Source of the DNA: Selenomonas sp. AB3002
GTDB lineage: Bacteria; Bacillota; Negativicutes; Selenomonadales; Selenomonadaceae
Length of the DNA stretch: 64,000 nt
Direction of reading: 5' to 3'
Assembly: GCF_000702545.1 (NCBI RefSeq)
Contig: NZ_JNIO01000008.1
Span: 2,077,648-2,141,647, forward strand
The notes below the pieces were generated by a model, which saw only the letters and a list, made by a program, of their open reading frames with translations, was not told the DNA's origin and did no database searches. This document shows positions 45,569-55,351 of this stretch, piece by piece. The translations under genes and the position numbers were made by a program. Positions within the stretch are counted from its first letter, which is position 1. Each line of letters begins with the position of its first letter.

Positions 45569-45602
45569 GTTGTATCTGAACATTTCCAAGGGAGGATGCA
45601 CT

Positions 45603-46652
45603 ATGGTTGCCAGAGTGGGTTCTATTGCCCTTTGCATAGCCTTTGCCCTTGCCCTGTTCGTGGGCTGCAGCCAAAATGAGAGTCTGCCTCCGCCTGCCGA
45701 CAAGGCTGATAAGCTGGTGGTCTACAGCCCCCACCCCATTGCCATCATCAAGCCTCTGCTGACCCAGTTCGAGGCCGAGACGGACATTCCCGTGGCAGTC
45801 ATCCGGGGAGGTTCCGGCGAGCTCATGGACAAACTGGAGGCAGAGAAGGATGCCCCTGTCTGCGATGTGCTCTGGGGGGGTATGCTCAGCACCGTAGCCG
45901 GCCGCATGGATCTTTTCGAGGAATATACCTGTACCAATGACCAGGCCATGATGCCGGAGTTCCGCCAGCAGGTTGCAGGTGCCACGATTTTCTCTGACCT
46001 GCCTGCCGTGCTGATGGTGAACCACGACAAATACCAGGGACCTCCCATCAAAGGCTATGGGGACCTCCTGGCTCCGGAGCTGAAGGGGCATATTGCCATG
46101 GGAGACCCTGCCAAGTCCTCAGCTGCCTATGCCCATCTGGTGGGCATGCTTTACGCCATGGGGGGCGGGAACCCTGAGGCAGGCTGGGACTATGTGGACG
46201 CCTTCTGCGCCCAGATAGGCGGCAATACCATCAGCAGTTCCACAGAGGTCTACAAGTGCGTCATCAACACAGGGCCCATGTCTGTTTCCCTGACCTTTGA
46301 AGAAGCTGCCGCCAAGTGCGCTTCCGAAGGCTCCCCCGTTGACCTGGTCTACCCCCGGGAAGGACTGCTTTCAGACCAGGACGGCATATACATCGTCAAG
46401 GGCACCCAGAAGCAGGAACAGGCCAGGAAGCTCCTGGATTTCCTCACGGGGCCTGCTGCCCAGCGGCAGCTCTCTGAGCAGCTCTACCGCCGCCCTGTGC
46501 GCATGGATCTGCCTGTCTCCCCCCTCTCTCCCCTCCCCCCCAAGGAAAAGCTTCACCTGATACGGCAGGACAGGGCTCTGGTCAGCTCCTCCCGCCAGGA
46601 CTGGGTCAACCGCTTCCATGCCCTTTGCCAGAAATACTACACGGAGGAGTAG
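45603..46652 (+). CDS. Iron(III)/phosphonate-type ABC solute-binding lipoprotein
   Basis: A 349-residue extracellular binding protein of the AfuA/FbpA-like group. After a signal sequence with lipobox ALFVGC it reads KLVVYSPHPIAIIKPLLTQF, VIRGGSGELMDKLEAEK, ADVLWGG-like CDVLWGGMLSTV and HIAMGDPAKSSAAYAHL, all typical positions. The ATG at 45603 has GGGAGG 9 bp upstream. No ABC permease or ATPase follows; instead the next gene, 4 bp later, is an EAL signalling protein with its own binding domains. The pair may sense rather than import the ligand. Confidence 0.85.
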   Translation: MVARVGSIALCIAFALALFVGCSQNESLPPPADKADKLVVYSPHPIAIIKPLLTQFEAETDIPVAVIRGGSGELMDKLEAEKDAPVCDVLWGGMLSTVAGRMDLFEEYTCTNDQAMMPEFRQQVAGATIFSDLPAVLMVNHDKYQGPPIKGYGDLLAPELKGHIAMGDPAKSSAAYAHLVGMLYAMGGGNPEAGWDYVDAFCAQIGGNTISSSTEVYKCVINTGPMSVSLTFEEAAAKCASEGSPVDLVYPREGLLSDQDGIYIVKGTQKQEQARKLLDFLTGPAAQRQLSEQLYRRPVRMDLPVSPLSPLPPKEKLHLIRQDRALVSSSRQDWVNRFHALCQKYYTEE

Positions 46653-46656
46653 CGCC

Positions 46657-49305
46657 ATGAAGATAAAAAACTGGCTCGCCGCCGTAGTGGGCCTTTTCCT
46701 CCTTTTTGCGCCGCTCTCAGCAGATGCCGCCCGTGGAATGCGGGTGGGAGTCATGGTGAGCGACCCGCAGTTCTTCTCCATGAAGGAGGACGGGGAGCCT
46801 TATGGCTATGCCTATGAATATATGGAGCTGATCGCCCAGTACAAGGACTGGCAGCTCATCTTCCTGCCAGGCACCGTGGACGAGTGCCGCAGCCGTCTCC
46901 TCAGCGGCTCCATTGACATGATTGCCGGCCTGCCGCCGGGGCAGGGAAAGGACTTCACCCTCTCCCCCCTCGCCATGTGCCTCATGCAACGGAATTTCCT
47001 GCAGCCCCTGCACCTCACTGTCAGCAGCAGACGTCCCACATTCGCCGAAGAAGTTCTCTCGGCAGAACAGGAAATGCGGCTGGACTATCCCCATATACTG
47101 GACTACCTCAGCGAAAAGTACTTCCACCATGAAGATAACCAGGCACCGCTGATACTGACCCTCAAAGAGGCGAAATTCCTGAAAGAACACCCGGTGCTTA
47201 GGCTGGCTTTGCCAGATGGCAGCTTTCCCGTACTGGAGGAAAGGGACGGGAAACTGGCGGGCCTTGACGCGGAACTCTTGGAACGCATCAGCTCGGATCT
47301 GGGCGTCAGCTTTGAACTGGTGCGGGTAAAAGACCGGGCAGCAGCCTACGAGGCACTGAAAGAAGACAGAGTGGATCTCGTGGTCGGCACGCCCCTGGAC
47401 TTTGCCTGGGCCCAAAAGGAAAATTTCTACCTCACCACCTCCTATACCAGGGCCAATTATCTGGAGGTCACCCGGCGGGGCGAAACAGGGCGCACTGGCC
47501 CTGTGGCCCTGCCCCAGGGACTTCTCTCCGTAGATACTCTCATCAAGCATATGGGCGAAAAGGATATCCTCTGGTGCCAGTCTCCCGAGGACTGCCTTGA
47601 CGCCGTGCGGGACGGGCGGGCTGACAGGACTTTCATGGAAGCCTACAGCTCCCAGTACCATATCCTGCACAACGGCTACTACGACCTGAGCGCTACAGGC
47701 GACATCGTGTGCAGCCTGGATATTGGCCTGGCCGTACAGGGCACCCCCGAAGGGCGGCAGCTCCTCTCCGTGCTGAACCATGACCTCAACTCCCTGCCCT
47801 CCAATTTCCGGGGAACCATGGACACCCGCGGCATCTTCCAGGGGAAGATGCAGACCTTCTCCGCCTTTGTCTACAACTATCCCATGCAGGTCTTTACCGG
47901 GCTTATGGCCCTGCTCCTGGCTCTGTGCCTGTTTTTCTTCTACATCCTGCACATCCGCCGCCGCCATGTGGCAGAAATCCAGAAAGCAGCCTATACCGAC
48001 TACTGGTCAGAGCTGCCCAACTGGCGCTGGTTCGTGGACGAAATCCCCGAACTTCTGAAGGGCCAGCTGGCTAAATCTGCCGCTGCAGGCCGCTGCTATG
48101 TGCTGAGGGTGGACATCGAGTCCATCAACCAGCTGAGCACCAGCACTCGCAAGGCCATCATCGATGAGCAGCTGCCCCGCATCCTGAAAGTGCTGCAGAC
48201 CAGACTGAAACTCAGGGCCACCGCCGTCAGCGGCATGGCCAAGATGATCATGGCCCTGGGAGAGATGCCCGTCTCCGGCAACGAACAACCTCCCATGGAC
48301 AGCCTGGTAGAACAGGTTTCCATCACTCTCCGGGGCATCATCCGGCAGGAAACCGCCATCGAACTGCAGGCCGTGAACCTCAAGGGCGGCATCTGCCGCC
48401 TGGAAAAGGCCGAGGAACTGGAAACGGCAGTGCACAGGGCAGAGCTTGCCATCTCCGAAGCCTACGAAGCAGGCAGGCTGGTCTGCGTCTACGATGAAAA
48501 ACTGGAAAAGCAGCTGGCCCGTCGCCAGCTCATCGAAGCAGAAATGGAACAGGCCCTGCAGCAGCGGGAATTCGAAGTCTGGTTCCAGCCCAAATACGAC
48601 CTCAATACACATCGGACCACTGGAGCCGAAGCCCTGGTGCGATGGAAAAGCTCCAAGATGGGCTTCATGCCCCCGGGAGAGTTCATCAATATATTTGAAG
48701 AAAACGGCTTCATCATCCCCCTGGACAACTTCGTGCTGGAGGAAACCTGCGCCATGCAGGAACGCAGGCGGAATGAAGGCAAAAAGACCGTGCCCATCTC
48801 CGTGAACCAGTCCCGCATGCACTTCCTGCAGGACGGCTATATGCTCTACATGAAGAAAGTCAGGGACACCTACAACCTGCGTCCGGGACTGGTGGAGCTG
48901 GAGCTCACAGAAACAGCATTCTCCTTCATCGACCATCCCGACAGGCGGGACAGGGCCATCCGCATCATCAGCACCCTCCACCGGCTGGGCTTCCAGCTGT
49001 CCATGGATGACTTCGGCTCCGGCTATTCTTCGCTGGAGCTCCTGAACATCCTCCCTCTGGATGTGATGAAGATAGACCGCACCCTGATCACCGGCCCCGA
49101 GAGCAACGAGCGCATGAGGCAGATCCTCACTGCCTCCGTGGAACTGGGCCAGCGCCTGGGCATGACCGTCCTCTGCGAAGGCATCGAAAACGAAACTCAG
49201 GAAGAAATCCTCAAGAAATGCGGCTGCCAATACGGCCAGGGCTACCTCTATTCCAAGCCCATGCCCATGGCAGAATTTGAGAAGTTTTTGGACGAACATG
49301 GATGA
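46657..49305 (+). CDS. Membrane EAL-domain protein with two periplasmic solute-binding domains
   Basis: An 882-residue sensor. After a signal peptide come two SBP_bac_3-like domains (about residues 25-150 and 170-385; RVGVMVSDPQFFSMKEDGEP and VLRLALPDGSFPVLEERDGK). A membrane helix follows (FTGLMALLLALCLFFFYIL), then a degenerate GGDEF domain (YTDYWSELPNWRWF present, GGEEF motif missing), then a full EAL domain. The EAL catalytic set looks intact: EALVRW, PISVNQSR, LELTETAF, MDDFGSGYSS, MKIDRTL, LCEGIENE and GQGYLYSKPM. It should hydrolyse cyclic di-GMP in response to a ligand. Start at 46657 after GGAGGAG. Operon with the upstream binding lipoprotein. Confidence 0.9.
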   Translation: MKIKNWLAAVVGLFLLFAPLSADAARGMRVGVMVSDPQFFSMKEDGEPYGYAYEYMELIAQYKDWQLIFLPGTVDECRSRLLSGSIDMIAGLPPGQGKDFTLSPLAMCLMQRNFLQPLHLTVSSRRPTFAEEVLSAEQEMRLDYPHILDYLSEKYFHHEDNQAPLILTLKEAKFLKEHPVLRLALPDGSFPVLEERDGKLAGLDAELLERISSDLGVSFELVRVKDRAAAYEALKEDRVDLVVGTPLDFAWAQKENFYLTTSYTRANYLEVTRRGETGRTGPVALPQGLLSVDTLIKHMGEKDILWCQSPEDCLDAVRDGRADRTFMEAYSSQYHILHNGYYDLSATGDIVCSLDIGLAVQGTPEGRQLLSVLNHDLNSLPSNFRGTMDTRGIFQGKMQTFSAFVYNYPMQVFTGLMALLLALCLFFFYILHIRRRHVAEIQKAAYTDYWSELPNWRWFVDEIPELLKGQLAKSAAAGRCYVLRVDIESINQLSTSTRKAIIDEQLPRILKVLQTRLKLRATAVSGMAKMIMALGEMPVSGNEQPPMDSLVEQVSITLRGIIRQETAIELQAVNLKGGICRLEKAEELETAVHRAELAISEAYEAGRLVCVYDEKLEKQLARRQLIEAEMEQALQQREFEVWFQPKYDLNTHRTTGAEALVRWKSSKMGFMPPGEFINIFEENGFIIPLDNFVLEETCAMQERRRNEGKKTVPISVNQSRMHFLQDGYMLYMKKVRDTYNLRPGLVELELTETAFSFIDHPDRRDRAIRIISTLHRLGFQLSMDDFGSGYSSLELLNILPLDVMKIDRTLITGPESNERMRQILTASVELGQRLGMTVLCEGIENETQEEILKKCGCQYGQGYLYSKPMPMAEFEKFLDEHG

Positions 49306-49306
49306 C

Positions 49307-49345
49307 AAAAAATCGGCTGTGCAGTTGGCGCAGCCGATTTTTTTG
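49307..49345 (+). terminator. Terminator of the lipoprotein-EAL operon
   Basis: AAAAAATCGGCTG-TGC, loop, GCG-CAGCCGATTTTTTT. Confidence 0.85.
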
Positions 49346-49375
49346 TGAAGTATAGGTAAGATTCCCAGAAGGACA

Positions 49376-50482
49376 TTACACATAAAGCTTGTAATACCCC
49401 AGCAGCAGCGCCAGCACCAGCAGGTTGCTGCCAGTGAAGGTCAGCAGGTAATAACCGGGCCTGCTGAAACGGGTGCCCAGGTAGGCCTTGAAGGAAATAA
49501 CGCTGGCCATAGAGGCAATGATGGTGCCCAGGCCACCGATATTCACGCCCAGGAGCAGGGGCACATAGGCCTCCGTACAGCCGGACAGCAGGACGGTGGC
49601 GGGTACATTGCTGAGAACCTGGCTCAGGATCAGGGACACCCAGAACTCATGTCCCGTGAGAAGGCTGGCCGCCTTTGAGGTCAGCGCCTCCAGATGGCTC
49701 AGGCTGCCCACCCCGATGAAGAGCAGGGCGAAGAGCAACAAAAGCTTGAAATCAGCCTCCAGGAGCAAGCGCCTGTCAAGCAGGAGCAGCCCCGGCAGGA
49801 CCAGCACAGCCAGCAGAGTGAAGTCCAGCAGGTGCAGCACATGGAGGAGGCAGAGCAGGAACAGCACCAACAGGGGCGCAATCTTTTTCCAGGGCAGCCC
49901 CTCTTCCGCCTGGCTGCTCAATTCCACTTCCACCTCAGGCAGGGTGAAGGTGGCCAGATAGATTACCACGCCGCTTATGATTACCACCGGGGCGGTGACA
50001 GCGAAAAAGTCCCAAGGGGAAAGCCCGTAATGGGAATAGATGAAGAGATTCTGGGGGTTGCCCACCGGAGTCAGCATACTGCCCAGGTTCGCTGCTATGG
50101 TCTGCCAGCAAACCGTGGGCACGATAAGCCTGATGCGCCGGGCCTCCGTGAAGGTCATGATGGCCAGAGGCACAAAGACGATCAGGGCCACATCATTGGT
50201 GATGAGCATAGAGGAAAAATAGCAGCTGAAGATGAAGAACCGTGAGAGACTGCGCCCGGAATTGCGCCCTTTGAACAGCCGCTGAAAGAGTGCGGCAAAG
50301 AAACCGCTCTGCCTGAGCCCCGCCACAATGCTCATGAGGAACAGCAGCAAACCCAGCAGGGGAAGATTGAGGCAGGCCAGGACTTCCGCGGGAGCAGGGG
50401 GTGCAAGGCACCCCGCCCCCAGGGCAAAGAGCCCCGCCAGAAACAGATCGGGATAACGGCGGAAAGCATGATAGACAGGCAC
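49376..50482 (-). CDS. ArsB/NhaD-type (IT superfamily) anion or Na+/H+ transporter
   Basis: A 368-residue membrane protein with 10-11 helices. The segment MLITNDVALIVFVPLAIM and NLGSMLTPVGNPQNLFIY is the core signature of the ion-transporter superfamily (ArsB, NhaD, SLC13-like), matched in the second half by QVLSNVPATVLLSG. It may carry arsenite, a dicarboxylate or sodium; the sequence does not decide. It is monocistronic; no ars regulator is adjacent. Confidence 0.82.
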   Translation of the reverse strand: MPVYHAFRRYPDLFLAGLFALGAGCLAPPAPAEVLACLNLPLLGLLLFLMSIVAGLRQSGFFAALFQRLFKGRNSGRSLSRFFIFSCYFSSMLITNDVALIVFVPLAIMTFTEARRIRLIVPTVCWQTIAANLGSMLTPVGNPQNLFIYSHYGLSPWDFFAVTAPVVIISGVVIYLATFTLPEVEVELSSQAEEGLPWKKIAPLLVLFLLCLLHVLHLLDFTLLAVLVLPGLLLLDRRLLLEADFKLLLLFALLFIGVGSLSHLEALTSKAASLLTGHEFWVSLILSQVLSNVPATVLLSGCTEAYVPLLLGVNIGGLGTIIASMASVISFKAYLGTRFSRPGYYLLTFTGSNLLVLALLLGYYKLYV

Positions 50483-50559
50483 GGAAAAGATACTCCTTTA
50501 CTTCATTATTGTTGATGTTTTGACACTAGATTATAACGCCGCCACCGTCTTTTGTCTAC

Positions 50560-50600
50560 AAAAAAGCACCGCAAGGGGCGCTTTGCCAGCCTTGCGGTGC
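50560..50600 (-). terminator. Rubrerythrin terminator
   Basis: GCACCGCAAGG and CCTTGCGGTGC, followed by TTTTTTG on the - strand, downstream of the rubrerythrin stop. Confidence 0.8.
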
Positions 50601-50618
50601 CTGCCTGTCCAGTCAGCT

Positions 50619-51152
50619 TCAATAATTGACTTCGCTGATTTCAAAGTAACTCTTGGGATGAGCGCAGGTGGGGCAGATTTCGGGAGCCTTGGTGCCCACC
50701 ACGATATGGCCGCAGTTGCGACACTCCCACATCTTGACCTCGCTCTTCTGGAAGACTTCCTGCATTTCCACGTTCTGCAGGAGCTTCCTGTAGCGCTCCT
50801 CATGGTGCTTCTCGATGGCAGCTACCAGGCGGAACTTGGCAGCCAGCTCCTTGAAGCCCTCTTCCTCGGCGGTCTTGGCGAAGCCGTCATACATATCCGT
50901 CCACTCGTAGTTCTCGCCCTCAGCGGCAGCGAGCAGGTTGGCCTTGGTGTCGCCAATGCCTTCCAACTCCTTGAACCACATCTTGGCGTGTTCCTTCTCA
51001 TTGTCAGCCGTCTTCAAAAAGAGGGCCGCAATCTGCTCGAAGCCTTCCTTCTTGGCCTTGGATGCAAAATAGGTATACTTGTTCCTGGCCTGGGATTCGC
51101 CTGCAAAGGCCGCTTCCAAATTCTTCTCGGTCTGGGTGCCTGCATATTTGCT
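50619..51152 (-). CDS. Rubrerythrin
   Basis: A 177-residue non-heme iron peroxidase that protects anaerobes by reducing H2O2. The ferritin-like diiron domain has [40 protein letters not shown] and [13 protein letters not shown]. The C-terminal rubredoxin domain has [10 protein letters not shown] and [11 protein letters not shown], supplying the four-cysteine iron site. The ATG at 51152 has GAGGAGG 9 bp upstream. It is monocistronic and lies beside an IS1182-type element. Confidence 0.95.
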   Translation of the reverse strand, partial: SKYAGTQTEKNLEAAFAGESQARNKYTYFASKAKKEGFEQIAALFLKTADNEKEHAKMWFKELEGIGDTKANLLAAAEGENYEWTDMYDGFAKTAEEEGFKELAAKFRLVAAIEKHHEERYRKLLQNVEMQEVFQKSEVKMWECRNCGHIVVGTKAPEICPTCAHPKSYFEISEVNY

Positions 51153-51433
51153 CATAAGCTTTGCCTCCTCTAATATACCATACACTACCTGTCTTTCAGC
51201 TTCGCCATCCTCTGCCTTTATTCCTGCCCCCTGATAGCTTTTTGCTCAAAAAAATCCTCACCGCAAGATTTTATAGGAACGTGCCCATAAAACACCAAAC
51301 ATCAAGCTCCGCAAGGGTAATTTTACCTAAAATAAACAATATTATGCAGTAACACTTACCCAAACATTGATATAATAATAAACGAAGATAATCAATTTCC
51401 CTTCCCCATTTTTCAATTCCCCCCTTATCCTTC
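51153..51433. other. Gap between rubrerythrin and the insertion sequence
   Basis: AT-rich 281 bp containing the rubrerythrin leader and promoter region. No unambiguous promoter pair or operator could be fixed, and no gene is seen. Confidence 0.4.
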
Positions 51434-53314
51434 GGGGCTGTTGCATGAGTGTAATTCCACTTATGCACAGCCCCTTTTCCTTGTTGATGTATAAGAAGTT
51501 CCTATTCGTTGTAAAATCCACTAAAAATGAGCACAAGATACCAGGCGGTCTAAAAATCGCCTTTTTTCTTGTGCTCTTATTTTGTATTCAGGCTGCGTTA
51601 TTCACAGGGAACAGGTGCTGGCCTGCTCTGTCTGACTGGATTTTGCAGTGCAGCTTTTGAATATTGTAAGCCATAGCCACCAGCATGATCTCAACAAGGA
51701 CATTTGCTGTGCCGCGGCTCAGGAACCTTCGGAAATTCATGTCCGCCTTCATCATTGCAAATGCACCTTCTGCCTGTATGCTTCGGTTTATGCGCAGTTG
51801 TACTCCTTCTTTTGAGGTTATACGTTCCAAATCTTCCTGACGTTGGCGCAGAAACTGTTTGGATACTTCAAAGTGCTTGGTTCTCTCCTCCAGCGGGGTC
51901 TTGCAATGGTTTCCGTGTATGCACTGGCTCTTCAGCGGGCAATTGCCGCAATCCGCAGAACTGTAAAGGGTTATATTTCTTTTGAATCCTGTCCGGCTGC
52001 TGCGTACGAATTCCTTTGCAGCTGCAAGCTTCCTGCCCTGGGCGCATAAATAGGCATCTTCTTCTGGCAGATAGGTCATATTCTCCCTGCGCCCGATATC
52101 CTTTTTCCATTTTCTTGTCTTGCTCTTCTCATAATTGCTGGGCTTTATGAAGGCGCGCTGCCCGTTGGTCTCAAGATAGAGGTAGTTCTCTTCGCTTTCG
52201 TATCCTGCATCCGCAACCACATTGGGATAGCGGCGCTGCAGATGTTTCTCCATATCCTGAAGGAAAGGAATGAGTGTGGTTGTATCTGTAGGCTGGGGAC
52301 CGACCGATGCCCATGTGATGAATTCAGAGTCCGTACCGCACTGGATGTTGTAGGCGGGCTTAAGCTGGCCGTTCTTCATGGCATCTTCCTTCATGCGCAT
52401 GAAGGTGGCATCCGTGTCTGTCTTGGCAAAGCTATTGCGGTTGCCTAGAATGTGCAGATATGTATTGTATTTTTTGAGCCGGGCAATGAACTCGTCCAGC
52501 TGCTCCATTGTTTTCTGCAGGGCAGTCTTGCGCTTGCCCGTTCCCTTGACGAAGATGATGTCCTGCGCCTTCTGGCATGCCTTGAGCTTGCGGCGGAGCT
52601 TTTTGAGGTGCCTGACATGGATTTCATCGCCGTAATGCAGAGAAAGCGTGAACGCTTCCCTGGCTTTGCTGACAAAGGCAGGAAGCTTTGCCATGAGCTT
52701 GGCTTTGTTTTTAAGGACAGCCTTCTTCCAGACAAATTTATACTTGTTGGAGAAAGACTCAATCTTTGTTCCGTCAATGAAGATGTCTTTAAGGGAAATG
52801 ACACCGAACTGTTCAAGCAGGAAGTCCATCTGGGCAAACAGTTCCTTGATGCAGGGGGCCAGATGTTTGGAACGGAATCTTGAGATGGTAACATGGTCAG
52901 GGGCCGGCTTGCCTTCCAGCAGGTACATGAAGTTGATGTCCCTTCGGCAGGCAGTCTCGATCCTGCGTGAGCTGAAAATATGGTTCATTCCGGCATAAAC
53001 AAGGATGGCCAGCATCTGCCTGGGCGACGCCAGATTTCGATCTATCCTTTGATAGGTCTCCTCCAGTGACTTTATATCCATACCTCCAATGCAGTGGCGA
53101 AGCAGGCGGACGGGGTCATCTTTGCTAACCTGAAATTCAAGATTTAAGGGGAGAAACAGTTGATAATTCTCTCCTAAAGACGTATACTCTTTCTGTGAAT
53201 TTGGTTTTTGCATACCTAAATTCTACACCTAATCCCGGGGCTTGAATGTCCCGGGATTATCTTTTTGCATAAAAAATGAGGCTGCTGCACGTTTGGATTA
53301 CGTGCAACAGCCCC
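51434..53314. mobile_element. Complete IS1182-family insertion sequence
   Basis: About 1.88 kb bounded by GGGGCTGTTGCA (from 51434) and TGCAACAGCCCC (to 53314) as terminal inverted repeats. TTC is found on both outer sides, a possible short target duplication. Each end also forms a hairpin (at the left GGGGCTGTTGCAT pairing with ATGCACAGCCCC; at the right GGCTGCTGCACGT with ACGTGCAACAGCC) that may block read-through into the transposase. Confidence 0.85.
51588..53213 (-). CDS. IS1182-family transposase
   Basis: A 541-residue DDE transposase. The start with FQVSKDDPVRLLRHCIGGMD, then FMYLLEGKPAPDHVTISRFR and the DDE residues in DIFIDGTKIESF, VVADAGYESEENYLY and SIQAEGAFAMMKADMNFRR fit IS1182. 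A zinc-binding-like cluster CGNCPLKSQCIHGNHC lies before the last motif. The frame is intact, so the element may be active. It sits between rubrerythrin and the MutS-like gene without disrupting a gene I can recognise. Confidence 0.93.
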   Translation of the reverse strand: MQKPNSQKEYTSLGENYQLFLPLNLEFQVSKDDPVRLLRHCIGGMDIKSLEETYQRIDRNLASPRQMLAILVYAGMNHIFSSRRIETACRRDINFMYLLEGKPAPDHVTISRFRSKHLAPCIKELFAQMDFLLEQFGVISLKDIFIDGTKIESFSNKYKFVWKKAVLKNKAKLMAKLPAFVSKAREAFTLSLHYGDEIHVRHLKKLRRKLKACQKAQDIIFVKGTGKRKTALQKTMEQLDEFIARLKKYNTYLHILGNRNSFAKTDTDATFMRMKEDAMKNGQLKPAYNIQCGTDSEFITWASVGPQPTDTTTLIPFLQDMEKHLQRRYPNVVADAGYESEENYLYLETNGQRAFIKPSNYEKSKTRKWKKDIGRRENMTYLPEEDAYLCAQGRKLAAAKEFVRSSRTGFKRNITLYSSADCGNCPLKSQCIHGNHCKTPLEERTKHFEVSKQFLRQRQEDLERITSKEGVQLRINRSIQAEGAFAMMKADMNFRRFLSRGTANVLVEIMLVAMAYNIQKLHCKIQSDRAGQHLFPVNNAA

Positions 53315-53386
53315 TTCGCCCTCGCACGAAATCTAAGCGATTACAAGTCCTTCGGACTTGAAATAGCCAAGATTTCGTAGCGAAAG

Positions 53387-53461
53387 AAAACGTGGCCTTG
53401 CCTTTCATCCTTGAAAGCCAACGGCCACAGAACGCCCATCCATGGGCTGAAGATTGAATTG
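53387..53461 (+). repeat. Interspersed repeat, family C, copy 2
   Basis: GAAAACGTGGCCTTGCC through CCATCCATGGGCTGAAG, nearly the reverse complement of 17472-17547. It fills the gap between the insertion sequence and the MutS-like gene. Confidence 0.75.
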
Positions 53462-53474
53462 TCTTTAATGTGGT

Positions 53475-55301
53475 TCAGTAGATTATTCCTGCCATTTTCA
53501 GCAGGTATTGGGCATTGGTGGTGGTGCAGCGGCCTTCCTTCAGTTTGAAGTCAAATTTTATCTTGTCATCTTCGTAGTGCTCCTCGAAGTGGAAGTTGCG
53601 GAGGGGCTGGCCCTCCGGGCCTTGCAGTTCACACAGCTCGAAATCATGGGTAGTGATGAAGGCCAGGATATGGGGACGGGTCAGGTGCTCTATGGCAGCC
53701 CTGGCGCCTACGATGCGGTCGGCGCTGTTGGTGCCCTTGAAAATCTCGTCTATGCAACATAGCATGGGACGGCCCTGCCCTGCCGCCTCCACCATCTGGC
53801 GTACCCGCAGGAGCTCTGCGTAGAAGGTGGAGATCCCTTTGGAAAGGTCGTCGCTCACCTGTATGGAAGTGTAGATATCCATCAGTGACACCTCAAAACT
53901 CTCCGCCGGCACCGCCGCCCCGGCATAGGCCAGCACCGCTGTCCCTGCCAGAGTCCTTAAGTATGTAGTCTTGCCGCTCATATTGGAGCCTGTGATGATG
54001 ATGCTCTCACCTGCGAAGTCTGCCCCATTGCCCACAGCCCTGCCCTCCTCTATCAGCAGGGATTCCGCCCCCCGGGCCCTGAGCCTGGGGGCACTGTCCT
54101 CCAGCAGGACAGGCAGGACGGTTTTCTCACGGGTCAGGGCGGGTACAGCCAGCGACAAGAGCATTTCCATCTCCTGCAGGGCCGAGAGCCAGCCAGAGAG
54201 CTGGCACCCTGCCCCCCGCTGCCACCTGAGGAAGCCTGCCGTCAGATGGCTGTCCATCAGGAAAAGGGCATTGAGCAACACGAAGGCCAGGATATTCTGC
54301 CGGTAAAGGAACAGCTCCGCCAGCCCTGCCAGCCTTGCCAGTCCCTCAGAAGCCTTCATCCCCCTGTCCTTGCCCTCTGTTTCCCCCAGGAAGTGGCGGC
54401 GCAGGTCTCTTAGGTAAAGGCTTTTGTTTTCCCTGGTTTCCAAAAAGGCAAAGACCCCCGCATAGCCTCTGAGGGCCTGCTGGATTTCCAGCAAAGGGGA
54501 GAGGATTGCCCCATGGGCCCCTGCCGCCCAAAGGGAAAGCAGGAGGTTAAGCCCCCAGAGATAAAAAGCAGCTTCCCAGGGCAGCCTGCCCGCCAGTGAC
54601 AGGGCCAGAGCCAGCCAGGGCAGCAGGGGCAGGACATAGCGAAGTTTACCAAGGACTCGGCAGGGCAGGGCTTCCTCTGCCCCCTCCCCCTTTATTTTCT
54701 CCGCCAGAGGCCCCAGGTCATGCCCCTCCGGCACCGCCTGCAGCAGGCCGGCCAATTTCAGCGCCCCTTGCGGCTCTTTGGCCAGCTCCGCCACTGCCTC
54801 CTGCCGCAGGAGGATAACGTCCCGGCTGCCAGGAAAGGGAGAGAGCACCTCCGCCAACCTCTCCCTGCCCCCCAGTGTCCGGGCAAGGCAGAGATACTGA
54901 AAAAGCGAGGCCCTGCCAAAGAGGTGCAGGTCACGTCCCTGGGGCCGTTCCTCCTGCAAAAAATCTTCACCGTCCAAAACCAACTCCCGCCAGCTACCCT
55001 CCATGCGGGCAAGAAAAGCCTCCACCGCCTGCAAGCGCTCCTGAAGGGCGGCCATTTCCTGCCTGAACCTGCCGTGCCGTCTTATCAGCAGGACAAACAA
55101 TGCCAGCAAGGCCGCTCCCGCAGCGTAACCAGCTAAATAACCATCATACCCCGCCGCCAGCGCCAGCACCGCCAGCACGAAGGAGAGAGCGCGCCACAGA
55201 CTCAGCCGGCTGTCAATCTTCCCAGCCTTGAGCAGGGCATCTCTGAGTTCTTTATGCTGTTTCTGAAAAAAAACTTTCTTATCCACTTGATTCATCCCCA
55301 T
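53475..55301 (-). CDS. MutS-family ATPase (MutS-like, lacking the mismatch domain)
   Basis: About 608 residues. Two N-terminal helices (LWRALSFVLAVLALAAGY and AAGAALLALFVLLI) and a further hydrophobic stretch mid-protein suggest membrane association. The C-terminal domain is a MutS ATPase with Walker A GSNMSGKTTYLRTL, a YTSIQVSDDLSKGISTFYAE signature, Walker B LCCIDEIFKGTN and FITTHDFELCEL. The mismatch-recognition domain of true MutS is missing, so mismatch repair is unlikely; the cellular role is unknown. The start is uncertain (ATG at 55301 or 55295, weak ribosome site). Confidence 0.82.
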   Translation of the reverse strand: MGMNQVDKKVFFQKQHKELRDALLKAGKIDSRLSLWRALSFVLAVLALAAGYDGYLAGYAAGAALLALFVLLIRRHGRFRQEMAALQERLQAVEAFLARMEGSWRELVLDGEDFLQEERPQGRDLHLFGRASLFQYLCLARTLGGRERLAEVLSPFPGSRDVILLRQEAVAELAKEPQGALKLAGLLQAVPEGHDLGPLAEKIKGEGAEEALPCRVLGKLRYVLPLLPWLALALSLAGRLPWEAAFYLWGLNLLLSLWAAGAHGAILSPLLEIQQALRGYAGVFAFLETRENKSLYLRDLRRHFLGETEGKDRGMKASEGLARLAGLAELFLYRQNILAFVLLNALFLMDSHLTAGFLRWQRGAGCQLSGWLSALQEMEMLLSLAVPALTREKTVLPVLLEDSAPRLRARGAESLLIEEGRAVGNGADFAGESIIITGSNMSGKTTYLRTLAGTAVLAYAGAAVPAESFEVSLMDIYTSIQVSDDLSKGISTFYAELLRVRQMVEAAGQGRPMLCCIDEIFKGTNSADRIVGARAAIEHLTRPHILAFITTHDFELCELQGPEGQPLRNFHFEEHYEDDKIKFDFKLKEGRCTTTNAQYLLKMAGIIY

Positions 55302-55317
55302 GAACAAACTGCAAACA

Positions 55318-55345
55318 TTGACAAACCCGGATAATTTGCTATAAT
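55318..55345 (+). promoter_or_regulatory. Strong promoter of a predicted antisense RNA
   Basis: TTGACA (55318-55323), 16 bp, TATAAT (55340-55345), both consensus, pointing toward the small toxin-like gene and away from the MutS-like gene. No coding sequence follows before the terminator at 55412-55462. Confidence 0.7.
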
Positions 55346-55351
55346 TTTCAT

